Shown here: piece after piece, positions 58,148 through 64,000 of the stretch
How the letters are laid out: each line of letters begins with the position of its first letter
Numbering within the stretch: position 1 is the first letter of the stretch
DNA from: Actinomycetales bacterium
GTDB lineage: Bacteria > Actinomycetota > Actinomycetes > Actinomycetales > Dermatophilaceae
NCBI GenBank assembly: GCA_002748155.1
Contig: PDRO01000012.1
Span: 17,251-81,250, forward strand
Direction: 5' to 3'
Length of the DNA: 64,000 bases
Program-made: the position numbers and the translations under genes
Notes under the pieces: model-generated
Database searches by the model: none
What the model saw: the letters and a program-made list of their open reading frames with translations, nothing else
What the model was told of the DNA's origin: nothing

Positions 58148-58214
58148 CGGGCCGTAGGCTGGAACCAGGAGGTCGGCGCTGATCGCCCGGCCTGCCCGGA
58201 CCCGAGGAGCACCG

Positions 58215-58985
58215 ATGGCACCCGATTGGCTGGCTCGCTACCAGGATGGCGAGCGGTCAGGGGTATGGCACGAGTTGCGGCAGTTCGGTGCCGCAGTTCG
58301 GTTGCCGGACTACCGGGAGCAGGCCCAGTTGGTGTGCGACGAGATGGCGCGGCGGGCACTGCACAACGTCGAGGTCATCGTGGATCGGTTGGCGCGGCAC
58401 GGCTTTCGCGCGCATGAGAACGATGACGAGCGCACCCCGACCCCGGCGCATCTGCCACCCACGGAGCGGGCGGAGACCCATGCCGCCTGGCTTGACGAGC
58501 AGTTCGGGCCGGTGCCGTTGACGGTGCTGTCCTGGGTGCGGATCGTCGGTGACGTGTGGCTAGTTGGCACTCATCCCCAGTGGTCGACCTCGGCCAATGC
58601 TGACCCGCTCGTCGTGCAGCTGGAGGGCTCCGCCCATCCCGAGTGGGGACCGATCGGCGACTATCTGCGGGTGGGACGGGAACGCTGGCGCGAAGGTCCA
58701 CCGGAAGGTGAGATCGAGACTCCCGACGACCGCAGCGGGGGTGGGTTGACGGTGCTACCGCTCTCCCCCGACGGCTACCACAAGGCCAACGTCAGTGGCG
58801 GCCTGCCCTACGGGGTCGTGGTGCCCGACTCCTGCGCCGACGGGGTCTTCGCGGGTGTGACCACCATGCCTTTCGTGTCCTACCTCAACTGGGTGTTCCG
58901 GCACGGTGGATTCCCCGGGCACACGGGCGCCCCGGAGCAAGAGGCCGTGCGCCGCGACCTCGCCAAGGGACTGTTGCCGTTGTAG
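58215..58985 (+). CDS. Unrecognised 256-aa protein
   Basis: The ATG has GAGGAG 5 nt upstream, and coding style matches the neighbours. The protein is soluble, acidic and Trp-rich, with no signal or membrane segment. The N-terminal half is helical and charged (QLVCDEMARRALHNVEVIVDRLARHGFRAHEND). The C-terminal half (PLSPDGYHKANVSGGLPYGVVVPDSCADGVFAGVTTMPFVSYLNWVFRHGGFPG) looks like a compact alpha/beta domain. I do not recognise the family. It lies between repeat tracts in the disturbed 54-60 kb zone. Confidence 0.75.
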   Translation: MAPDWLARYQDGERSGVWHELRQFGAAVRLPDYREQAQLVCDEMARRALHNVEVIVDRLARHGFRAHENDDERTPTPAHLPPTERAETHAAWLDEQFGPVPLTVLSWVRIVGDVWLVGTHPQWSTSANADPLVVQLEGSAHPEWGPIGDYLRVGRERWREGPPEGEIETPDDRSGGGLTVLPLSPDGYHKANVSGGLPYGVVVPDSCADGVFAGVTTMPFVSYLNWVFRHGGFPGHTGAPEQEAVRRDLAKGLLPL

Positions 58986-58994
58986 ACGTGCCGC

Positions 58995-59114
58995 GATCTC
59001 GCGGTGTCGCCACCTCGCGGTGTCGCGATCCCGCGGTGTCGTGGGTATCGCGGTGTCGTGGGAATCGCGGTGTCCTAGGAATAGCAGGGTTACAGGAATC
59101 GCAGTGTCGCAAGG
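58995..59114. repeat. Degenerate tandem repeat of about 17 bp
   Basis: About seven units of the form ATCGCGGTGTCGTGGGA run from just after the stop of the unrecognised gene to the stop of the methyltransferase. The central units are the best conserved. The repeat ends at the 3' end of the minus-strand methyltransferase gene. Confidence 0.87.
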
Positions 59115-59750
59115 CTATTGGGATCGCTGCGCGAGCACTTCGAGGCATTCCGTGGCTGTTTCGCCGGCGACCGGCCCCCCAAGGCAATACTCGGCCGCCC
59201 GCAGTCCGGTTATGGTCACCGCGGCATGCACGTGCGTCGGGTCGTGCAGCACGGTATCGAGATCGACTTGGGCGCCGAGGTATTCGTGGCGCCGAGGTAT
59301 TCGTCGAGATGCCGCACCTGCGATCCGGTGTGTACGGCGATCGCGACCCATCCGCCGCCGGACCACCCTGGCCAAGGCCGCCACGACAGTCGGCAGCTCG
59401 GACGGCGCCAGGTGGATCAGCGCGTACCAGGCGAACACGGCACCCCAACGCGGGGCCGATGCCGGGCGCATGAGGTCGCGGAGATCGCCGGCGCGGAAGC
59501 TGACGTCCGGATAGCGCTCACGTCCCTGGGCGATCATCGCCGGGGACAGGTCGAGACCTGTGACGTCCGCGCCGGCTGCTGCCAGGTGCGTCGCGACGTG
59601 CCCTGGACCACAGCCGACGTCGACGATCGGGTGCGGTCCGGCCAGATCCGCGATCCGTTCGAGCAACCATCGGGCGAACGGCCTATCGGCCAACTCGTCG
59701 GCGACCTCCGTCGCATAGGCCGCGGCAACCGCGTCGTATGCCGCGCGCAC
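59115..59750 (-). CDS. SAM-dependent methyltransferase with compensated frameshifts
   Basis: The 211-aa frame starts VRAAYDAVAAAYATEVADEL and has SAM motif IVDVGCGPGHVATHLAAAG, GLDLSPAMIAQ and VFAWYALIHLAP, all normal. After ALARVV the sequence turns into an Arg-rich stretch (RRRMGRDRRTHRIAGAASRR). The neighbouring frame reads GGGWVAIAVHTGSQVRHLDEYLGA, which is the family sequence. A one-base change near 59360 and a 17-bp tandem duplication (59271-59304) cancel out, so QVDLDTVLHDP and the C-terminus are back in frame. The product has about 24 wrong residues and may be inactive. Confidence 0.8.
   Translation of the reverse strand: MRAAYDAVAAAYATEVADELADRPFARWLLERIADLAGPHPIVDVGCGPGHVATHLAAAGADVTGLDLSPAMIAQGRERYPDVSFRAGDLRDLMRPASAPRWGAVFAWYALIHLAPSELPTVVAALARVVRRRMGRDRRTHRIAGAASRRIPRRHEYLGAQVDLDTVLHDPTHVHAAVTITGLRAAEYCLGGPVAGETATECLEVLAQRSQ
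59271..59304. repeat. Perfect 17-bp tandem duplication
   Basis: GGCGCCGAGGTATTCGT occurs twice back to back (59271-59287 and 59288-59304) inside the methyltransferase gene. It adds 17 nt, which with one extra upstream base restores the reading frame. Confidence 0.95.
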
Positions 59751-59812
59751 TTCCGCGTCGCGGGCCTGCGGGCCGCAGCGAGGACGACCTCCAGGTCGAC
59801 CGGCTCGACGTC

Positions 59813-60190
59813 CTACTGCTGCACCGCGGCAACCTCACCGAGCAGATGCACCCACCGCCGATCATGCTGGCCCGAACCCCTCGGCAACTCCTGCACCAGC
59901 CCGGCTTTCGCCATCCGAGCCAGGCACGCTTCGACCCCTTCCCGGTCCGGGAAACCGGGCAACCGGTCGGTCCGGGTCTTCAGCTCCCCCGGTGCTTGAG
60001 CCCCACGCAGCAACAACACGGTGAGCAAGCCACCTCGTTATCAGCCAAATCCATTGTCTGGTAGAGCAATTGGCGGTACCTCAGGGCCCGGTCCCCGACA
60101 TCCCCGTGGATCACCCGGACCAAATCCAGCGGCCGCGGCGGACTCGGTCCGTTGCGCACCGGTCGGTTCAGCGCTCGACCAAGAGATCGG
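59813..60190 (-). pseudogene. DUF480 (YceH-like) remnant
   Basis: The frame ending at 59813 reads LLTVLLLRGAQAPGELKTRTDRL ... VQELPRGSGQHDRRWVHLLGE, the second winged-helix of DUF480 proteins. Its upstream continuation (LRYRQLLYQTMDLADNEVA, from about 60100 to 60028) is in a different frame, so one base is missing near 60030. Further upstream about 30 codons to 60190 stay open but are hard to match, and the N-terminal domain is absent. It is probably a decayed gene. The upstream limit is approximate. Confidence 0.6.
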
Positions 60191-60299
60191 CTCAGCCATA
60201 CGACCGGGCTCTAGCCCCGGCATACGCACTGCGTCTCATCCGGAACACCGCGCCGACAAGCCCAGGTGGGCACCTGGACGCACGGTCGGCATACCGCAA

Positions 60300-60305
60300 T
60301 AGGCT
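60300..60305 (+). promoter_or_regulatory. -10 hexamer for pfp
   Basis: TAGGCT lies 39 nt before the ATG, leaving a leader of about 33 nt with its own GAGGTG ribosome site. Confidence 0.4.
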
Positions 60306-60344
60306 GGGTCCCGACGTCAGAGTCCCGAGTCGAAGAGGTGACCC

Positions 60345-61550
60345 ATGTCCCGTGAGATCCGCCGAGTCGCGCTGCTCACCGCTGGTGGCTACGCCCCCTG
60401 CCTGTCCTCCGCGGTCGGTGGGCTCATCCAGCGCTACACCGAGGTGCTGCCCGATGCCGAGATCATCGGCTACCTACACGGCTATCACGGCGTGCTCGCC
60501 GGGAACTACCTCGTAGTCGACGACGAAACCCGCGCCAAGGCGCACTTGCTGCACAACTACGGTGGCAGCCCGATCGGCAACAGCCGGGTCAAGCTGACCA
60601 ATGCCAAGGACCTCGTCAAGCGCGGCTTGGTGCAGGAGGGCGAGAACCCGCTCGAGGTCGCTGCCGAGAAGCTCAAGGCCGACGGGGTCGACGTGCTGCA
60701 CACCATCGGCGGCGACGACACGAACACGACAGCCGCCGACCTGGCAGCGTTCCTGCACGAGCAGGGGTACGAGCTGACCGTCGTCGGGCTGCCCAAGACC
60801 ATCGACAACGACGTGGTGCCGATCCGCCAGAGCCTGGGTGCGGACACCGCGGCCGAGCAAGCCAGCATTTTCGCCCAGAACGTGCTCGCCGAGCATGGCT
60901 CCAACCCGCGGATGCTGATCATCCACGAGGTCATGGGCCGTGGTTGCGGCTGGCTCACCGGCAAGGCCGCTTCGAACTACCAGGCGTGGCACGCCGCGCA
61001 GGAATGGGTGCCGTCGTTCGGTCTGAGCGCCGAGCGGTGGGCGATCCACGGCGTCTACGTGCCCGAGATCCACATCGACCTCGACGCCGAGGCCAAGCGG
61101 CTGACCAAGGTCATGGACGAGGTCGGTTGCGTCAACCTCTTCATCTCCGAGGGTGCCGGCGTGTCGGACATCGTGGCCCAAATGGAGGCTGCTGGTGAGG
61201 ACGTGCCGCGAGACCCGTTCGGGCACGTCAAACTCGACATGATCAACCCGGGCCAGTATTTCGCCAAGCAGTTCGCCGCCAAGCTCGGCGCAGAGAAGAC
61301 GATGGTGCAGAAGTCGGGCTACTTCAGCCGTTCGGCCGCGGCCAACAAGCAGGACCTCGCGCTGATCAAAGCCATGGTCGACAAGGCCGTCGAAGCTGCG
61401 ATCGCCGGCACGCCCGGGGTCATCGGCAACGACGAAGAGCAGGGCGACGAGCTGCGCGCCATCGAGTTCCCGCGGATCGCCGGGCACAAAGCCTTCGACA
61501 CGAGCGTCGACTGGTTCCAGGACGTGCTGCGCAAGACCGGTCAGGCCTGA
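60345..61550 (+). CDS. pfp: Diphosphate-dependent 6-phosphofructokinase
   Basis: The 401-aa protein interconverts fructose-6-phosphate and fructose-1,6-bisphosphate. TIGGDDTNTTAADLA has Asp where ATP-dependent enzymes have Gly (GGDGS), and GLPKTIDNDV carries the Lys typical of PPi-using enzymes, so diphosphate is the expected donor. TAGGYAPCLSSAVGG and HEVMGRGCGWLTGKAA are further signatures. GAGGTG sits 6 nt before the ATG. It stands alone. Confidence 0.93.
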   Translation: MSREIRRVALLTAGGYAPCLSSAVGGLIQRYTEVLPDAEIIGYLHGYHGVLAGNYLVVDDETRAKAHLLHNYGGSPIGNSRVKLTNAKDLVKRGLVQEGENPLEVAAEKLKADGVDVLHTIGGDDTNTTAADLAAFLHEQGYELTVVGLPKTIDNDVVPIRQSLGADTAAEQASIFAQNVLAEHGSNPRMLIIHEVMGRGCGWLTGKAASNYQAWHAAQEWVPSFGLSAERWAIHGVYVPEIHIDLDAEAKRLTKVMDEVGCVNLFISEGAGVSDIVAQMEAAGEDVPRDPFGHVKLDMINPGQYFAKQFAAKLGAEKTMVQKSGYFSRSAAANKQDLALIKAMVDKAVEAAIAGTPGVIGNDEEQGDELRAIEFPRIAGHKAFDTSVDWFQDVLRKTGQA

Positions 61551-61581
61551 CCGAGGTCTCAACCCGGGTCACGATTGTGGC

Positions 61582-61652
61582 GTGAGCCGGTAGTGGGCAT
61601 CATCGGCATGAGTTGGTGGTCGGCATCATCGACGTGAGCTGGTAGTCGGCAC
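61582..61652. repeat. 26-bp tandem repeat upstream of the thiolase
   Basis: Units at 61582-61607 and 61608-61633 match at about 20 of 26 positions (GTGAGCCGGTAGTGGGCATC and its variant), and a partial third unit runs to 61652. The tract is in the 201-nt gap between pfp and the thiolase. Confidence 0.85.
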
Positions 61653-61751
61653 AGAGTCCAATGTCACGGGCTGGGATCGCTGGCACGTCGCGGCGCACGC
61701 CAATACGATCACTTGCGAACTAGCGTGCACCCGCCAAACCAGGAGGATCCC

Positions 61752-62975
61752 ATGCCCGAGGCAGTCGTCGTCGCCACCGCCCGCTCCCCGATCGGCCGAG
61801 CCGTCAAGGGCTCCCTCAAGGACGTCCGGCCCGACGATCTGTCGGTGCAGGTCATCGAATCCGCGTTGGCGAAGGTGCCGGAGCTTGACCTGTCCGCCTT
61901 CGAAGACGTGATCTGGGGCGCCGCCGAGCTCTCCGGCAAACACGGCGCCAACTTCGCCCGAGTGATCGCGGTGCTGCTGGGCAACGACGCGCTGCCCGGC
62001 ACGTCGGTGAACCGCTTCTGCGCGACCAGCGTTCAGACCACTCGGATGGCCTTCCACGCGATCAAAGCAGGTGAGGGGCACGCCTTCATCACTGGCGGCG
62101 TGGAGTCGGTGTCGCAATACACCAACTTCGTGGGTGCCGGAGGCATGGATCCCGATGACATCAACCCCAAGTTCCACGAAGCCATCGCCCGGTCCGAAGA
62201 GCAGGCCAAGCAGGGTGCTCCGTGGGTCGACCCGCGTGAAAGCGGCAACCTGCCCAACATCTACATTGCGATGGGGCAGACCGCCGAGAACGTCGCCCAG
62301 ATCCACGGCATCAGCCGCGAGCGCCAGGACGAGTGGGGCCTGATCTCGCAGCAGCGAGCCGGCAAGGCTATCGAAGACGGCTTCTACGCTGCCGAGATCA
62401 CTCCCATCACGCTGCCGGACGGTTCGGTCGTCGACACCGACGATGGCCCACGTCCCGGCACCACCCTGGAAGCTCTGCAGAGCCTCAAGCCGGTATTCCG
62501 TGAGAACGGCACTGTGACAGCCGGCAACTGCTGCGCCCTCAACGACGGTGCCGCCACCGTGATCGTCACCAGCGACACGTTCGCGAAGGATCACGGCCTG
62601 ACACCGATGGCCCGGGTCGTCGCGACAGCAGCAAGCGCACTCTCCCCGGAGCTCATGGGTCTGGGTCCGATCGAAGCCACCCGCAAGGCCCTCAAACTGG
62701 CCGGCATGACCATCGACGACATGGATCTCTACGAGATTAACGAGGCCTTCGCCTCCCAGGTGCTGCCATCGGCCGATCAACTCGGGATGGACTTCGACAA
62801 GCTCAACGTCCGCGGTGGCGCGATCGCTCTCGGTCACCCCTTCGGCTGTACGGGAGCGCGGATCACCACCACCTTGTTGCACGCCATGCAGGAGCGCGAC
62901 GCCCAGTTCGGACTCGAGACGATGTGCGTCGGCGGCGGTCAGGGCATGGCGATCATCTACGAGCGTCTGTCCTAG
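61752..62975 (+). CDS. Thiolase (acetyl-CoA acetyltransferase family)
   Basis: AGGAGG 5 nt before the ATG at 61752 sets the start; 407 aa. The acyl-enzyme Cys is in [14 protein letters not shown] (about residue 90), and the C-terminus has [30 protein letters not shown] (His) and [15 protein letters not shown] (Cys base). It may degrade or build acyl-CoA chains; the acyl-CoA ligase converging from the other side supports fatty-acid use. Confidence 0.94.
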   Translation: MPEAVVVATARSPIGRAVKGSLKDVRPDDLSVQVIESALAKVPELDLSAFEDVIWGAAELSGKHGANFARVIAVLLGNDALPGTSVNRFCATSVQTTRMAFHAIKAGEGHAFITGGVESVSQYTNFVGAGGMDPDDINPKFHEAIARSEEQAKQGAPWVDPRESGNLPNIYIAMGQTAENVAQIHGISRERQDEWGLISQQRAGKAIEDGFYAAEITPITLPDGSVVDTDDGPRPGTTLEALQSLKPVFRENGTVTAGNCCALNDGAATVIVTSDTFAKDHGLTPMARVVATAASALSPELMGLGPIEATRKALKLAGMTIDDMDLYEINEAFASQVLPSADQLGMDFDKLNVRGGAIALGHPFGCTGARITTTLLHAMQERDAQFGLETMCVGGGQGMAIIYERLS

Positions 62976-63000
62976 TCGTTCCTAGTCGTTCCACACCAGA

Positions 63001-63034
63001 CGAGCCGCCTCGGGGTTTATCCCGAGGCGGCTCG
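63001..63034. terminator. Strong bidirectional terminator
   Basis: CGAGCCGCCTCGGG and CCCGAGGCGGCTCG form a perfect 14-bp stem with the 6-nt loop GTTTAT, in the 136-nt gap between the convergent thiolase and acyl-CoA ligase genes. Confidence 0.92.
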
Positions 63035-63111
63035 TGGTTGAAACCCGAACCTGACGGCTGGTGAACGATCGAGGCAGGCGCCGTGGCAACTACCTGCCGT
63101 CCGGTCTAGCG

Positions 63112-64000
63112 TCAGTCGACCAGTGAGACGTCGAGGTCGCCGTTGGCGTATTGCTTGCGCAGGACCTTCTTGTCGAACTTGCCGACGCTGGTCTTGGGGA
63201 CCTCGTCGATGATGGCCCAGCGTTCGGGGATCATCCACTTCGCGGTCTTGCCGTCCATCCAGGCCTTGATCTCCTCAACCGTCGTCGACGTGCCCGAGGC
63301 CAACACCACACTGGCCAGCGGCCGTTCACCCCACCGGTCGTCGGGCACACCCACGACCGAGGCCTCGAGGACGTCCGGGTGGCCCATGATGATGTTCTCC
63401 AGATCGACCGACGAGATCCATTCACCCCCGCTCTTGATCACGTCCTTGGCACGATCGGTCAACACGAGGAAACCGTCCGCGGTGAGCGAGCCGACATCTC
63501 CGGTCCGCAACCAGCCGTCATGGAACTTCGCTGCTATCTCAGCCAGCTCAGCCTCGGATTCGCTGCCGTCGGCGTAGTAGGAACCGGTGATCCACGGCCC
63601 CCGCACCTCGAGCTCACCGACAGTCTCACCATCCCACGGTTCGACGACATCATCCGGGCCGATGAGCCGGGCCTCGACCCCGGGCAACAGCCGCCCCTGG
63701 GTCGAGGTGTAACGCCAATACTCGTCACCACCTTTGTCGACTTCCGCTGGTGCGACAGCCAAGGTGCCGACCGGTGACATCTCGGTCATCCCCCACGCCT
63801 GCACGATGCCGATGTTGTGCTTGTCGTAGAACGCCTTCATCAGTGGTGGCGGGACGGCTGACCCACCGACCATGAGGGAACGGCAGCTGGAGACATCGAC
63901 ATCGTGCGTGTCGAGATACTGCAGCAGGTCGTTCCAGATCGTCGGCACCCCGGCACCGAAGGTGACCTTCTCGGCTTCGATCATCTTGGCCAACGGCTCG
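63112..64000 (-). CDS. Long-chain acyl-CoA ligase (5' part outside window)
   Basis: Only the C-terminal 296 residues are visible and the frame is open at the right edge. Seen are VQAWGMTEMSPVGTL (adenylate-forming A5 motif), GWLRTGDVGSLTADGFLVLTDRAKDVIKSGGEWIS (hinge Asp and A8 motif), NIIMGHPDVLEASVVGVPDDRWGERPLA and the C-terminal catalytic Lys in PKTSVGKFDKKVLRK. These proteins activate fatty acids to acyl-CoA, the entry to the beta-oxidation in which the convergent thiolase would act last. Confidence 0.92.
   Translation of the reverse strand, partial: EPLAKMIEAEKVTFGAGVPTIWNDLLQYLDTHDVDVSSCRSLMVGGSAVPPPLMKAFYDKHNIGIVQAWGMTEMSPVGTLAVAPAEVDKGGDEYWRYTSTQGRLLPGVEARLIGPDDVVEPWDGETVGELEVRGPWITGSYYADGSESEAELAEIAAKFHDGWLRTGDVGSLTADGFLVLTDRAKDVIKSGGEWISSVDLENIIMGHPDVLEASVVGVPDDRWGERPLASVVLASGTSTTVEEIKAWMDGKTAKWMIPERWAIIDEVPKTSVGKFDKKVLRKQYANGDLDVSLVD

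Noticed and set aside
58009..59114. CRISPR array
   Set aside because: Repeats are either two 65-bp copies or directly abutting degenerate 17-bp units without unique spacers, and no cas genes are nearby.

Overview
The window is high-GC DNA from an actinomycete. The evidence is a mycothiol S-conjugate amidase (mca), the MurT/GatD lipid II amidation pair, a His-tailed GroEL next to groES, a GuaB/GuaB3 pair, and many starts with a TANNNT hexamer only 5-8 nt upstream (leaderless mRNAs). A DUF222/HNH relic and the overall style suggest Micrococcales, perhaps Intrasporangiaceae or Dermatophilaceae. That placement is an inference. Nearly all of 0-54 kb and 60-64 kb is intact, tightly packed housekeeping sequence, with many 4-nt ATGA or GTGA gene overlaps. 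I saw no rRNA, tRNA, CRISPR array or insertion sequence.

Layout. 0-4.5 kb: the 3' part of a very large SF1 helicase/nuclease-like protein. 4.5-8.4 kb: an envelope-stress type module (PspC-fused histidine kinase and NarL-type regulator, diverging from a PspC/LiaF-like membrane protein). 8.4-11.1 kb: Nudix hydrolase, glycosyltransferase, PIG-L deacetylase. 11.1-20.2 kb: murT-gatD, an LCP lipoprotein, guaA, a SURF1/DUF3817/GNAT run, a methyltransferase and the M18 aminopeptidase apeB. 20.3-25.2 kb: a lactate-use operon (lctP-lutA-lutB-lutC). 25.4-31.5 kb: guaB-guaB3-gabD2 and a ChoD-like GMC oxidoreductase. 31.8-34.0 kb: groES-groL under two CIRCE operators. 34-38.7 kb: THUMP-like methyltransferase, ribokinase plus nucleoside hydrolase, and a GH3 lipoprotein. 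38.8-47.9 kb: glmS-acpS-nnr-alr-hydrolase-tsaE, then tsaB-rimI-tsaD, which together supply cell-wall precursors and the t6A tRNA modification. 48-54.2 kb: coaA, a lytic-transglycosylase-like protein, uppS, trhA, a 79-aa membrane protein, mca, a DUF4307 gene and greA.

54.4-60.2 kb is different. It holds an msrA with a one-base frameshift, a Phd/VapC-type toxin-antitoxin pair with a perfect operator palindrome, a deleted and frameshifted DUF222/HNH gene, two tandem-repeat tracts, a methyltransferase whose frame was restored by a 17-bp duplication, and a DUF480-like remnant. It reads as a decaying accessory patch between conserved blocks. From 60.3 kb ordinary metabolism resumes: PPi-dependent phosphofructokinase, a thiolase, and the 3' part of an acyl-CoA ligase converging on a strong hairpin terminator.

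The most unusual window-wide signal is the octamer GTATGCCG/CGGCATAC. I count 61 copies by eye in 64 kb against roughly 2-3 expected from base composition. They are balanced between strands, occur in every reading frame and between genes, and repeatedly force rare codons such as ATA. Short tandem duplications (15, 17, 20, 26 and 74 bp periods) are also unusually common.
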